This document shows positions 34,231 to 48,106 of a DNA stretch of 64,000 bases, piece after piece. The stretch is taken from contig NZ_JAAUWT010000012.1 of assembly GCF_014694455.1 (NCBI RefSeq), forward strand, positions 1-64,000, written 5' to 3'. Each line of letters starts with the position of its first letter. Position 1 is the first letter of the stretch. Both the position numbers and the translations under genes were made by a program. The notes below the pieces were generated by a model that did not search any database, was not told the DNA's origin, and saw nothing but the letters and a program-made list of their open reading frames with translations. The stretch is from Vibrio sp. S9_S30 (GTDB lineage: Bacteria > Pseudomonadota > Gammaproteobacteria > Enterobacterales > Vibrionaceae).

Positions 34231-35376
34231 TTACTCTTGAATAAACCAATATCCTCGGTTGACAAAATCGCAAAGAATGCCGAGTGCGGTTCCCGCGTCT
34301 CCCGAGTTTTCGATATCATCCCAAATAATAACGCTCTGATCACACATCAAAACAATCAGCGCTTGCTGCGATTCTTCAACAGATAAGACGTCACCGTTGA
34401 TATACGCGGTGAGTGGGGCATATTCGTGGTAGTACGCACGCAGACCAGAAACGCGCTCTATGATCCCCCCTTCTTGTAAGTGGTGTTGCAGTTGTTCTGA
34501 TGTCCATTCTTCTTCAGCAGCAACGATGTCCAATTGATGGCGAGATTGGCTAACAAGACAACCAATGAACTTGTCGAGTGTCGCTTCATCGCTCAATGAA
34601 TTCTTCAGCATTGCTTTTAATTGGTTGAGATCTTTATGTTGAATGACCCCTGTTGTTTCTTGTGTTTCTTGAGCGGGATTATGCAGATGGTGATCGCCCA
34701 TATCATGAGCCAATACGTAATCCGCGAAATTGGAGAGAAGTTCCTGTTGCTTGGGCGAACGATAACCGACGGAGTAACTCATCGAAGGTTCTAGTGCGTA
34801 GCCATCGTGAGGAAAACCTGGCGGGATGTAAAGAATGTCGCCGGGCTCAAGAACGTCGTCGATGATGGGGTCAAACCCTTCAATTTGCCTCAAAGCGGAA
34901 TGGCGGCAGGTTTCTTGGTATTGGCCTTTGTCAAGTGCACCGACGCGCCAATGACGCTTACCTAATCCCTGAATAATGAATACATCGTATTGGTCTATGT
35001 GTGGTCCGACACCACCACCTTGGACGGAGTAACTGATCATCAAGTCGTCAAATAGCCAATTAGGCATCGCATCGAAGGCTTTGACAAGCTCGGCGGCTTC
35101 GGGGTGCCAATGATTTGCGGCTTGAACAATAAAGGACCAGTTGGTTTCGGCTAAATTCGCGAATTTCTCTTCAGGAAATGGACCGTGCTCAGCTACCCAG
35201 TTATCTTCTAAATTGGACACAAAACGTGAGTCAATGTCCTCTTCCATGGTCAAACCGGCTAATTCTTCTGGAGAAAGGGGATCGGAAAAATGAGAGAAGC
35301 CACCTTTGATGATGGTTGGTTTTTTCTGCCAGTAGTGGTTAAGAAATGCTTCTAACGAAAAGGAGAGTTGGTACAT
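34231..35376 (-). CDS. roxA: ribosomal protein L16 arginine hydroxylase
   Basis: Fe(II)/2-oxoglutarate-dependent cupin of the YcfD/RoxA family, hydroxylating an arginine of ribosomal protein L16. 381 residues, close to E. coli YcfD. It has FLNHYWQKKPTIIKGGF at the N-terminus, the iron-binding motif GPHIDQYDVFIIQ (HxD), and EPGDILYIPPGFPHDGYAL with the distal His. ATG at 35374-35376 gives the family start (MYQLSFS); an ATG four codons upstream is possible. No strong ribosome-binding site is seen. Confidence 0.93.
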   Translation of the reverse strand: MYQLSFSLEAFLNHYWQKKPTIIKGGFSHFSDPLSPEELAGLTMEEDIDSRFVSNLEDNWVAEHGPFPEEKFANLAETNWSFIVQAANHWHPEAAELVKAFDAMPNWLFDDLMISYSVQGGGVGPHIDQYDVFIIQGLGKRHWRVGALDKGQYQETCRHSALRQIEGFDPIIDDVLEPGDILYIPPGFPHDGYALEPSMSYSVGYRSPKQQELLSNFADYVLAHDMGDHHLHNPAQETQETTGVIQHKDLNQLKAMLKNSLSDEATLDKFIGCLVSQSRHQLDIVAAEEEWTSEQLQHHLQEGGIIERVSGLRAYYHEYAPLTAYINGDVLSVEESQQALIVLMCDQSVIIWDDIENSGDAGTALGILCDFVNRGYWFIQE

Positions 35377-35464
35377 GTGGGGTCGCATCTATAAAATTTG
35401 CCGACATTTTATACCTAAGTGACCCCTGGATACTAGGATCCGTCCACATGACTTGATCCAAAGC

Positions 35465-35512
35465 AATAAGAAACGCCTCCATACACCCAACAAGGGTTGC
35501 ATTACGAGGCGA
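35465..35512 (-). terminator. intrinsic terminator of the glycosyltransferase gene
   Basis: CGCCTC/GAGGCG outer stem (35475-35480 with 35507-35512), inner CACCC/GGGTTG pairing, followed on the minus strand by TTTCTTATT. Confidence 0.75.
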
Positions 35513-35540
35513 CGTATTCGATAGCTTTGAAGTAATGGAA

Positions 35541-36509
35541 TCAGACGCTTTTCAGATTCTTCTTTGCTTGTTCTTGAGGGGATTCTCGTTTTTTCAGGAG
35601 ATACCTTGGTCGTTGTTTGGTCTCAATATACAACCGCCCCACATATTCGCCGATGATCCCTATTCCAATCAATTGGATACCGCCAAGGAATACAATGGCG
35701 ACAATCAAAGTAGGGAAGCCTGGAACGGGGTTTTCATTTATGAATTTATCTATAATAATCCAACTGCCGTAACACAGGGACATGAAAGAAATAACGAAAC
35801 CGATGTAACTCCATACCCTAAGCGGTAGCGTCGAGAAACTGGTGATTCCTTCTATTGCAAAATTCCACAGTTTCCAGCCGTTAAACTTGGATATGCCTGC
35901 TGCTCGCTCATTTCGCGTGTATTCGACGATGTCGACTTGCCCACCAACCCAAGAAAAAATGCCTTTCATAAATAGGTTTCTTTCAGGAAGTTGTTTTATA
36001 TATTCAACGCTATCGCGAGAAAGTAAGCGGAAGTCCCCAACGTTTTCCTGAATTTTTAAATCGCTTATTTGGTTGTGAATCTTATAAAACATTTCAGCGG
36101 AGCTTCTTTTTAAGACGCTGTCGCTGGTTCTATTGACTCGCTTAGCGAGCACGACATCTGCTCCAGCTTGCCATTTGTCCACCATTTCAGGGATCACGTC
36201 GATAGGGTCTTGAAGATCAACATCGATCGGAATGATAGCATCACCAGTCGCGTGCTCTAATCCAGCCATTAAAGCGGGTTCTTTGCCAAAATTTCGAGTG
36301 AAGCTCAGGGAGACGACATTTTTGTCACAAACTGATAATGCATCAATAATGCTTTCGGTGAGATCCGTACTCCCATCATTAATAAATAAAATTTCAATAT
36401 CGTAACAGCTAAGATCGCTATTTTCTTTTACCGTTTTATAAAAAATAGGAATAGCTTCTTCTTCATTAAAAACGGGCACTATCAGGGATATTTTAATGGT
36501 ATCTCTCAT
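35541..36509 (-). CDS. GtrB/DPM1-type family 2 glycosyltransferase
   Basis: 322 residues. GT2 catalytic domain with [20 protein letters not shown], the metal motif PIDVDLQDP (DxD), and an R-rich [20 protein letters not shown] stretch, then two C-terminal TM helices (about 230-255 and 268-292). Members transfer a sugar from a nucleotide donor to undecaprenyl phosphate on the inner membrane. No GtrA flippase or serotype-converting GtrC gene is adjacent, so its pathway is unclear. The surrounding DNA is AT-rich, consistent with acquisition. Confidence 0.9.
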   Translation of the reverse strand: MRDTIKISLIVPVFNEEEAIPIFYKTVKENSDLSCYDIEILFINDGSTDLTESIIDALSVCDKNVVSLSFTRNFGKEPALMAGLEHATGDAIIPIDVDLQDPIDVIPEMVDKWQAGADVVLAKRVNRTSDSVLKRSSAEMFYKIHNQISDLKIQENVGDFRLLSRDSVEYIKQLPERNLFMKGIFSWVGGQVDIVEYTRNERAAGISKFNGWKLWNFAIEGITSFSTLPLRVWSYIGFVISFMSLCYGSWIIIDKFINENPVPGFPTLIVAIVFLGGIQLIGIGIIGEYVGRLYIETKQRPRYLLKKRESPQEQAKKNLKSV

Positions 36510-36881
36510 CGACGAACCAAAAATGTTAACAATCAGATTGAAAAGTAAGACTTAATATAATGAGGCTAGATAAAACCTAAGTACATATAAATTACGTAAG
36601 TAAAATTATTAAGTTGAACGATGTCTCATTTAAATGTTTAGTAGTTGATTTTTTCTCTTTTTCTTATAAAAGAAATTCATGCTACTCAATTAAATGATAT
36701 TTATTTGATAGATATTGGGTTTCATATCATTAGCAATCATGTTGGGTGAACTATTTATTTAATTAATTATGAGACTTTTTGTTATTTTATAAATACTTAT
36801 AATTATTATAAAATAGGAGGCTGCCTTACCGGCAGCTTCCTATATATCTAAATTAGCTCAATGTGTCCGCGGGAGCTGCCA
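36510..36881. other. AT-rich intergenic
   Basis: 372 bases, strongly AT-rich. It holds the bsrV terminator at its right end and presumably the glycosyltransferase promoter. Nothing else was recognised. Confidence 0.6.
36802..36843 (-). terminator. intrinsic terminator of bsrV
   Basis: Hairpin 36813-36843 with a GGCTGCC/GGCAGCT-type stem (AGGAGGCTGCC pairs with GGCAGCTTCCT) followed on the minus strand by ATTTTATAAT. Confidence 0.85.
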
Positions 36882-38108
36882 CTACCAAACGTAGCGGCGA
36901 GGGTTAGAGTTACCCCAAATGGTGTAGATTTCAGGGAAAATCATATCCGTGTGTGTTTCTATTTCTCCGATGGTGATGCTTTTTTTACCTTGAGTACCAA
37001 ACAATACGACTTCCGTATCCTGACGGATCCCATCAATATCGGTTACATCAACCATTGTGGTGTTCATCGAAATTTTACCGACGACAGGAACGCGCTGCCC
37101 ATTAATGATGACATCCGCTTTGTTACCAAGGCTGCGATTGTAACCATCTGAATACCCAAGCGGAAGATTCGCTAGAACGGTCTCGCGTTCTGTGACAAAT
37201 GAACTGTCATACCCAACAGTGCTGCCTGCTGGCAGCTTGTGCAAAGACGCTACTTTTGTTTTGTAAGAAACAATGGATGGGTATTCAGCATGACCTGGAA
37301 GGTCTCCGTACAAGACTCCGCCAGGACGCACCATATCAAACTGCGCTTCTGGAACGTTGAGTGAAGTGAAAGAATTCGCTGCGTGCAGAGTGACGTCTTC
37401 ACGATCCAAGTCTGAGTTTTCGATGATCCAAAGTGCACTTTGCTCAAACTCTGCGGCTTTTTCTTTGATGTACTCCACTTCATAGTTAGGGAAGTGAGTC
37501 ATGATGCCTACGATTTCAACATGATCAAAATCGGTCATTTTCAACGCGTCATGCCGCCCTCGTTGCGTAGACATATCTAGACCGTTACGTCCCATTCCAC
37601 CAGAGTTAAGAGCAAGGTGCACGTTGATCTCTGTATCAAAGCGCTCAGCGATGCGTGCAATCTGGCGGGCTTTCGATAAAGAGCCAACCAGTTCTTCTAC
37701 ATTGTATTGGATGGCATCGGCAATTTCTTTATTGCTTGCAGAACGTACACGAATGAGCTGCCCGCTAAAGCCAGACTCACGAACGATGCGTGCTTCCTCG
37801 TTACTAGCAATGGCAACGCATGGGATGCCTTGAGCAAGGACGGTTGACATCAACCCTTGAATACCATTTCCGTACGCGTCGGCTTTCATGACGGCGCAAA
37901 TGCGTGTGTCCGCGCCAACAAAAGTTCGGAATTGATTAATGTTATCGTTGAATTGAGACAAGTTCACCTCAAGCCACGCATTGCTGGTTTGGTATTGATG
38001 ATTGTATTCACTCTCAATACCAGAAAGCAGTGGTGCACTGAGTGCTGGTGTTGAAATAGTGGATGCGGCAGCAAATGACAACGCTAATAGGGTTAATTTG
38101 GTTTTCAT
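36882..38108 (-). CDS. bsrV: periplasmic broad-specificity amino acid racemase
   Basis: PLP-dependent alanine-racemase-fold enzyme making non-canonical D-amino acids in the periplasm of vibrios, where they modify peptidoglycan. 408 residues; the V. cholerae protein is about this long (recalled). Signal peptide ends near ALSA (residues 22-25). The PLP lysine is in AVMKADAYGNG (Lys75) and the C-terminal part has GKISMNTTMVDVTD and IYTIWGNSNPRRYVW. ATG at 38106-38108 with GGAG six bases upstream. Two strong hairpins lie in the leader. Secretion separates it from cytoplasmic Alr. Confidence 0.93.
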   Translation of the reverse strand: MKTKLTLLALSFAAASTISTPALSAPLLSGIESEYNHQYQTSNAWLEVNLSQFNDNINQFRTFVGADTRICAVMKADAYGNGIQGLMSTVLAQGIPCVAIASNEEARIVRESGFSGQLIRVRSASNKEIADAIQYNVEELVGSLSKARQIARIAERFDTEINVHLALNSGGMGRNGLDMSTQRGRHDALKMTDFDHVEIVGIMTHFPNYEVEYIKEKAAEFEQSALWIIENSDLDREDVTLHAANSFTSLNVPEAQFDMVRPGGVLYGDLPGHAEYPSIVSYKTKVASLHKLPAGSTVGYDSSFVTERETVLANLPLGYSDGYNRSLGNKADVIINGQRVPVVGKISMNTTMVDVTDIDGIRQDTEVVLFGTQGKKSITIGEIETHTDMIFPEIYTIWGNSNPRRYVW

Positions 38109-38124
38109 GTTTTTCTCCAAAGCA

Positions 38125-38162
38125 ACCCCCTCCCGAATAAACGAGTGAATAGAGGAGGGGGG
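38125..38162. promoter_or_regulatory. leader hairpin 1 upstream of bsrV
   Basis: CCCCCTCC pairs with GGAGGGGG across an AU-rich loop, ending about 17 bases before the start codon. No T-tract follows on either strand, so it is not a standard terminator; it may affect translation or RNA stability. Confidence 0.5.
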
Positions 38163-38175
38163 ATTAGTTTGTATG

Positions 38176-38196
38176 CTGGGCGAAGGGTTCGCCCAG
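38176..38196. promoter_or_regulatory. leader hairpin 2 upstream of bsrV
   Basis: Perfect 9-bp stem CTGGGCGAA/TTCGCCCAG with a GGG loop. It lies between the second chemoreceptor gene and bsrV without a clear T-tract; it could be the end of the chemoreceptor mRNA or part of the bsrV leader. Confidence 0.5.
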
Positions 38197-38242
38197 ATGA
38201 ATAAGGTTACGCTAGGGTTAATATAGCTTAGTAATGAAAGAC

Positions 38243-39877
38243 TTACACCAGTCTGAACTTTGCCATTGACTGCTGTAAAGATAGGGACAGTTGCTCCAAC
38301 TCAGAACAGGACTGCGCGGTTTGAAGAGAGCCCTGCGTTACTTGTTCAGCCGAGCTCTGCATGTTTTCGACACGAACCGAAAGGTCACCAACAACAGCGG
38401 ATTGCTGGCTGCAAGCGCTGGCTATTTGAGCACCCATGTCCGAAATTTGAGTCACCGAATTCTGGATATCGCTCATAATATCTCGTACTTGATCGCCAAG
38501 CCCTAGACACCTTGTTGTGCTTTCTTGGCTTTCATCAGAAACGGTTTTCACTTTCTGAGTGCTGGCTTTAAATTCTTCAATGAGGGTGCTGATTTCACCT
38601 GTCGAATCTTGAGTACGTCCGGCGAGCGAGCGCACTTCTGAAGCAACAACGGCAAATCCCCGACCACTCTCACCAGCACGCGCCGCTTCAATGGCTGCGT
38701 TAAGTGCAAGGAGATTCGTTTGCTCTGCGATGCCTTGAATGACATCGACAAAAATATGAATTTGTTGTGAGCGTTTTTCCAGTTCAGCCACGGTTTCACT
38801 TGAAAGGCGAATGGATTCCGCGACTTCCATCATGGCATCGATCATCAATTTCACTTGATCATTACCATTTCTGGTTAGATTCATAGCATCTTGTGTTTCT
38901 TGAGCGGATGTTTCTGTATTTTTTGAAATATCGTGTATGACAGATTCCATCTCGGTCATCGAAGAAGACACTTGACTGGTTTCTTGTTGTTGGTGTTGCA
39001 TGCCTTCAGCGGATTGTTTTGAAATCATGTTGACTTCACCAGCGGAATGATTCACCTGAGAAACCGCGGAAGCCACTTGCTCAATAAGCGATTTAAGGTT
39101 GTGTTGCATCGATTTAACGGATTCGGCAAGTTGGCCTAATTCGTCTTTTCCAAATGCATTGTGGTCGAGCTTTTTCGATAAGTCACCCTCTGCAATGTCG
39201 TTTGCCAAGGTCGCGACAGCTTTTAGCGGGCCACATATAGCTTTAGTCAGAACAATGGTCACGATCAGCATGACAATAAGAGCCAAAGCGTTGCTTACAA
39301 GATTCTTTATTTCTAAGCCATGTATCTCAGAGAGAATTGTGGCTCTGTTCGTGAGCATGGCGTCGTTTAGTATGCGTTTCAACGTAGTAAAGGCACGAGA
39401 CATGGATTCGGCAGTGGCTTGATTATTCAGAACTAATTCTTGAGCTTTGAGGTTATGAGAATCCGTCAGCAATTGGTGGAATTGATTGCTCTGTGTAATG
39501 TATTGATTCCAATCACTCATCAGTTGATCGAAGGTGATCTGCTCTTCACCCGGCCACACCGACTTTCCGTAGGTTTCTAGGTTTTTAGTGAGCTCTTTTT
39601 TTAATTGTTCATTACTTTGAATGGCGCTGACAAGTTCAGATTTATTGCTATGAACCTTTAGCAGTTTGTATTGAGAAAGACGCAATTCTAAGAAATCTTG
39701 TTGCAGTGACTCAACTGTCATGACAGCGGGTAAGGTGTCATCAGCGTAGTTGAGCAGTTCATTTTGAATGTATTTCAAACCATTCAGGAAAAAGACAGCA
39801 AAAATAATATTAATAATCGCAATCAAAGAGAACGACAAAGCAAGTTTTCTGCTGATAGCAAGATTTTTAAGAAACAT
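38243..39877 (-). CDS. methyl-accepting chemotaxis protein, 4HB-type
   Basis: 544-residue chemoreceptor. TM1 at about 13-33, a four-helix-bundle-like periplasmic domain of some 155 residues ([11 protein letters not shown], then [25 protein letters not shown]), TM2 near 192-213, HAMP ([24 protein letters not shown]), and the signalling tip [43 protein letters not shown] precedes the ATG. Same direction as bsrV 134 bases downstream, but probably separately expressed. Confidence 0.95.
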   Translation of the reverse strand: MFLKNLAISRKLALSFSLIAIINIIFAVFFLNGLKYIQNELLNYADDTLPAVMTVESLQQDFLELRLSQYKLLKVHSNKSELVSAIQSNEQLKKELTKNLETYGKSVWPGEEQITFDQLMSDWNQYITQSNQFHQLLTDSHNLKAQELVLNNQATAESMSRAFTTLKRILNDAMLTNRATILSEIHGLEIKNLVSNALALIVMLIVTIVLTKAICGPLKAVATLANDIAEGDLSKKLDHNAFGKDELGQLAESVKSMQHNLKSLIEQVASAVSQVNHSAGEVNMISKQSAEGMQHQQQETSQVSSSMTEMESVIHDISKNTETSAQETQDAMNLTRNGNDQVKLMIDAMMEVAESIRLSSETVAELEKRSQQIHIFVDVIQGIAEQTNLLALNAAIEAARAGESGRGFAVVASEVRSLAGRTQDSTGEISTLIEEFKASTQKVKTVSDESQESTTRCLGLGDQVRDIMSDIQNSVTQISDMGAQIASACSQQSAVVGDLSVRVENMQSSAEQVTQGSLQTAQSCSELEQLSLSLQQSMAKFRLV

Positions 39878-40282
39878 AGATTCCTCTTTATTATATAGCT
39901 CATTTTGGTGTTGTTGTATTTTCTGTATTTCTGAGGTCGTCCTTGATGAGGGGTGATTTATATCACACTATTTAATGATTTGTATTGTATTTATATGTTT
40001 AGTTACATTACAGAATATTATAATTCTTATATAACAATTGGTTATATTTATACATTACGTGTTATGAATGAAAAAAGAGCGGAAAGAGCAGAATTTGAGC
40101 AGGCAAAGAAATGTTCGAAATATGTTTCACTTGTGGCTCAAATATGAGATTTGGGATGATAAGGTGTTAGTTCTGGGCTTTTGCCAATCATCGTATAGAG
40201 ATAAACATTCTGCTCAGGAACTAAATGAAAAAAAGCCAGCGGAGTTCAACTCAGCTGGCTTCATCGTTTTGTGACTGTAGGG
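39878..40282. other. AT-rich intergenic
   Basis: 405 bases between the second chemoreceptor and purB. Contains the purB terminator at its right end. Two short plus-strand ORFs here lack ribosome-binding sites and coding character. Confidence 0.6.
40226..40260 (-). terminator. intrinsic terminator of purB
   Basis: AGCCAGC/GCTGGCT stem (40234-40240 with 40254-40260) with inner GAGTT/AACTC pairing, followed on the minus strand by TTTTTTT. Confidence 0.9.
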
Positions 40283-42305
<2,023 letters not shown>

Positions 42306-42323
42306 GTAAGTGCTCCTTAATTA

Positions 42324-43436
42324 TCAAATACGTTTTTCTATGATGCCACCACCTAAACAGACGTCGTCTAAATAAAAGACGGCAGATTGTCCAGGTGTTA
42401 CAGCAACTTGCGGTTCATCAAAAATGACTTTTATCGTTTCGTCATTAACAGGGATGATAGTACAAGGAATATCTTGTTGGCGATAGCGTGTTTTCACTGT
42501 GCAGGACATGGGGTGTTTAATCACTTCGCGATCGACCCAATGAAGCTGTGATGCTATTAAACCCGTGGATTTAAGAAGCGGGTGATCTGCGCCTTGAACC
42601 GCAATGAGTACGTTACGTTTTAGATCTTTTTCTGCGACGTACCAAGGGTCTTCGTTTCCGCCACCGCCTTTTTGCCCACCAATGTGCAGACCTTTGCGCT
42701 GGCCAAGCGTGTGGTACATCAAACCTTGGTGCTCGCCAATCACTTTGCCTTCTGGGGTTTCGATCTTACCTGGCTGGGCAGGCAAGTATCGTGAAAGGAA
42801 GTCAGTAAACTTGCGCTCGCCAATGAAACAGATACCGGTAGAGTCTTTTTTCTTCGCGGTAATCAGATCTTGTTCTTCTGCAATGCGGCGCACTTCAGGT
42901 TTCTCTAACTCACCAACAGGGAACAAGCTGCGTGCGATTTGATCGGAGCTTAATGTGTAAAGGAAGTAGCTTTGATCTTTGTTGCCGTCTAAACCACGGA
43001 GCATCTGAGGCTTCTGACCTTCCGCTGTAGGAAAAGTACGACGCACATAGTGACCCATGGCGATGTAGTCAGCATCGAGCACTTCATCGGCGAATTCCAG
43101 AAATGCTTTGAATTTGATCTCTTTGTTACAAAGAATATCAGGGTTTGGTGTGCGGCCAGCTTTGTATTCCGCTAGGAAGTATTCAAATACGTTGTCCCAG
43201 TATTCGGCCGCAAAGTTAATGGTGTGTAGAGGGATACCCAGTTTGTCACATACAGCTTGTGCGTCGGCTAAGTCTTCCGCTGCGGTGCAGTACTCCTCAT
43301 TGTCGTCTTCTTCCCAATTCTTCATAAACAAGCCTTCAACTTGATAGCCTTGTTGTTTTAGAAGATAGGCGGAAACAGAGGAGTCAACACCGCCGGACAT
43401 ACCGACGATCACTTTCTTTTGGCTGTTATCTGACAT
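42324..43436 (-). CDS. mnmA: tRNA-specific 2-thiouridylase
   Basis: Installs the 2-thio group of mnm5s2U34 in tRNA for Lys, Glu and Gln, using sulfur relayed by the Tus system. 370 residues. It has the P-loop [13 protein letters not shown], the catalytic cysteines in [12 protein letters not shown] and [12 protein letters not shown], and [12 protein letters not shown] at 43434-43436 gives the usual start; an ATG four codons upstream is possible. First gene of an operon with hflD (18 bases apart) and purB. Confidence 0.97.
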   Translation of the reverse strand: MSDNSQKKVIVGMSGGVDSSVSAYLLKQQGYQVEGLFMKNWEEDDNEEYCTAAEDLADAQAVCDKLGIPLHTINFAAEYWDNVFEYFLAEYKAGRTPNPDILCNKEIKFKAFLEFADEVLDADYIAMGHYVRRTFPTAEGQKPQMLRGLDGNKDQSYFLYTLSSDQIARSLFPVGELEKPEVRRIAEEQDLITAKKKDSTGICFIGERKFTDFLSRYLPAQPGKIETPEGKVIGEHQGLMYHTLGQRKGLHIGGQKGGGGNEDPWYVAEKDLKRNVLIAVQGADHPLLKSTGLIASQLHWVDREVIKHPMSCTVKTRYRQQDIPCTIIPVNDETIKVIFDEPQVAVTPGQSAVFYLDDVCLGGGIIEKRI

Positions 43437-43557
43437 TGGTTTTACCACTTAAATTACTTGGGGGCAGATTCTAACAGAAAGAATTTGCTGGATACAGATC
43501 CGAGAGTTAAATCACAAAAAGCATTCACTTTGCTTGCTGAAAACTTCGTCAATATAT

Positions 43558-43612
43558 CCAAAAGCGACTGACTATATCCCAAAGTGACTGACTATAGCCA
43601 AAAGCGGTTATA
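43558..43612. repeat. 20-bp tandem repeat covering the rluE stop
   Basis: CCAAAAGCGACTGACTATAT (43558-43577), CCCAAAGTGACTGACTATAG (43578-43597) and a diverged third unit (43598-43612) that includes the last codons and stop of minus-strand rluE. Confidence 0.8.
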
Positions 43613-44273
43613 CCGTGATGTACTTCCATTCACCTGGCTGCAAATCGCCTACATTCCAATCTCCCATGGAATAGCGGATCAAGCGAAGAGTTGGGAAGCC
43701 TATGTTAGCGGTCATACGGCGTACTTGTCGATTTCGACCTTCTACGATAGTGATAGCAAGCCAAGTGGTCGGAATCGCGGCTCGAAAACGAACGGGTGGG
43801 TGGCGTTTCCATACATTCGGTTCAGGCATGATTTCCACTTGTGCAGGCAAGGTCATGCCATCTTTCAGCTCGACACCAGCTCTTAGCTTTTCGAGTTCTT
43901 GTTCTGTTGGCGTGCCTTCGACTTGAACCCAGTAGGTTTTAGGCGATTTAGATTTAGGTTGAGTCAACCTCGCTTGCAAGATACCGTCGTTAGTGAGCAC
44001 CATCAGACCTTCACTGTCTCTGTCCAAGCGACCTGCCGCATACACGTTCTTTACAGATATGTAGTCGGCCAGCGTTTTTCTTCCTTCACCGTCTGTAAAT
44101 TGACTGAGAGTGTCGAACGGTTTGTTAAATAGAAGTACCTTACGATCTTCTGGTGATACTGATTGAGTTTTTTGTGGCGTTTTTTTTGATCGAATTTCGG
44201 TCTTTGTTTTAAATGATGGAGTGCGAGAAGTACCAGAACTCTTTGATTTTACGCTGCGAGAGCGAAAAGACAT
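43608..44273 (-). CDS. rluE: 23S rRNA pseudouridine(2457) synthase
   Basis: RsuA-type pseudouridine synthase modifying 23S rRNA. 221 residues. A basic, Ser/Lys-rich N-terminal tail of about 45 residues precedes the catalytic domain ([13 protein letters not shown], then [19 protein letters not shown] with the catalytic Asp, and [13 protein letters not shown]). ATG at 44271-44273 is preceded by AAGG; the upstream in-frame extension is hydrophobic and unlikely. Divergent from icd, the same neighbourhood as in E. coli. Confidence 0.94.
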   Translation of the reverse strand: MSFRSRSVKSKSSGTSRTPSFKTKTEIRSKKTPQKTQSVSPEDRKVLLFNKPFDTLSQFTDGEGRKTLADYISVKNVYAAGRLDRDSEGLMVLTNDGILQARLTQPKSKSPKTYWVQVEGTPTEQELEKLRAGVELKDGMTLPAQVEIMPEPNVWKRHPPVRFRAAIPTTWLAITIVEGRNRQVRRMTANIGFPTLRLIRYSMGDWNVGDLQPGEWKYITV

Positions 44274-46930
<2,657 letters not shown>

Positions 46931-46933
<3 letters not shown>

Positions 46934-46973
46934 CGCGCGACTAGATAAAAAGTAACGCGAATAGCTAAAAAGG
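46931..46973 (+). repeat. 21-22 bp tandem repeat starting at the icd stop
   Basis: Two imperfect copies, both opening with TAACGCG (46931 and 46953) and ending in an A-rich run. The first TAA is the icd stop codon. Confidence 0.65.
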
Positions 46974-47002
46974 CTGCGATCTTATGACTCGCAGCCTTTT
47001 AC
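46970..47002 (+). terminator. intrinsic terminator of icd
   Basis: AAGGCTGCGA/TCGCAGCCTT stem (46970-46979 with 46989-46998) followed by TTACCTT. Confidence 0.85.
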
Positions 47003-47045
47003 CTTAAAGCTTATGCCCAAATTCAACTTTAAAATTGTCTGGGTA

Positions 47046-47079
47046 TAGAAACAAAGAAACCCGCGGAAGCGGGTTTCTT
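47046..47079 (-). terminator. intrinsic terminator of cspD
   Basis: AAGAAACCCGC/GCGGGTTTCTT stem with a GGAA-type loop (47054-47079), followed on the minus strand by TGTTTCTATA. Lies 17 bases past the cspD stop. Confidence 0.85.
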
Positions 47080-47095
47080 AAACCTTGAATTTCAA

Positions 47096-47317
47096 TTATT
47101 TGGCTTGTTCGCCTTCAATTGGAATTACAGAGCTCGCATGGAAGCCTTTTGGACCTTGTTCAACTTCGTAGTTGACAGGCTGTCCGGCTTTAAGAGTACG
47201 GTATCCGTCCATTTTTATTGTTGAGTAGTGTGCGAATATATCGCCGTCTTCTCCTTCCGGACAGATAAACCCAAATCCTTTGGCGTTATTAAACCACTTC
47301 ACTGTACCTGTAGCCAT
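47096..47317 (-). CDS. cspD: cold-shock-like protein CspD
   Basis: 73-residue cold-shock domain protein with RNP1 GFGFICPEG and RNP2 DIFAHYS. In E. coli, CspD is a stationary-phase, DNA-replication-inhibiting member, and its place facing clpS-clpA is the same here. The start MATGTVKWF at 47315-47317 has GAGGG upstream; another ATG three codons earlier lacks a spaced ribosome-binding site. Confidence 0.95.
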   Translation of the reverse strand: MATGTVKWFNNAKGFGFICPEGEDGDIFAHYSTIKMDGYRTLKAGQPVNYEVEQGPKGFHASSVIPIEGEQAK

Positions 47318-47743
47318 GCTATACATCCCTCATGCATTTTTTAGTAACTGATGTTGTTTACGTAGACGCAGCTGTATCTATCAATATTGTTGCATCATAT
47401 TTCTATGGCTACAAATTCAGCAGTTGCTAAATTTTTAACCATCAAGAACACAATTTAGCCAATGAATGAGCTCAGTCAATAGTTTGCAGTAATAAAATCT
47501 AACAATTTGACAAAGATTTCATTTTTGAGATTAACAAAATTATAACTAAGGTGCATATTGACAAGAATGTTGTTGTGGGTATCAAAAATGATATTTTCCT
47601 CAGTAAAAAATCTCATTAAAGTTTGAATAACTCCAATAGCAATGTTTTATTTGCAGGGATACAATTGGTGCATTAGTCTTAAGTAGAGGGTGAAATTTGG
47701 GTGACATCCTTGAGTCTCAATCCTCCTAAAAACCGACAAAAAA
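47318..47743. other. divergent promoter region, cspD / clpS
   Basis: 426 AT-rich bases holding both promoters. I could not place promoter elements with confidence and see no gene. Confidence 0.6.
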
Positions 47744-48064
47744 ATGAGCAAGCAATATCAATGGGTCACTCCAGACTCGGATTTACTGGAGAAAGAAAAA
47801 ACACAAGTAAAACCGCCGGCTATGTATAACGTTATCCTCAACAATGACGATTACACGCCAATGGATTTTGTGATTGAAATACTCGAACGTTTCTTTTCAA
47901 TGGATATAGAAAAAGCAACACAAGTGATGCTCAAAGTGCATTACGATGGGAAAGCAATTTGTGGTACTTACACTGCCGAAGTTGCGGAGACAAAGGTGGC
48001 GCAAGTCACTGTGTACTCGAAAGAGAATGAGCATCCGCTGTTATGTACAATGGAGCAGGCATAA
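47744..48064 (+). CDS. clpS: ClpAP adaptor protein ClpS
   Basis: 106 residues. Recognises N-end-rule substrates (Leu, Phe, Tyr, Trp N-termini) and hands them to ClpAP. The core [20 protein letters not shown] and [12 protein letters not shown] are highly conserved. No clear ribosome-binding site precedes the ATG, but the N-terminal length fits. Forms an operon with clpA. The Aat and Bpt transferases that create such N-terminal tags are encoded 4 kb further on. Confidence 0.97.
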   Translation: MSKQYQWVTPDSDLLEKEKTQVKPPAMYNVILNNDDYTPMDFVIEILERFFSMDIEKATQVMLKVHYDGKAICGTYTAEVAETKVAQVTVYSKENEHPLLCTMEQA

Positions 48065-48106
48065 AGCTTGCTTGAGCAACATAGGTTGTTCTTTGGGGAG
48101 GTACTT

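Noticed and set aside
39953..40274. Two overlapping plus-strand ORFs between the second chemoreceptor and purB
   Set aside because: AT-rich, no start signals, and the second runs through the purB terminator.
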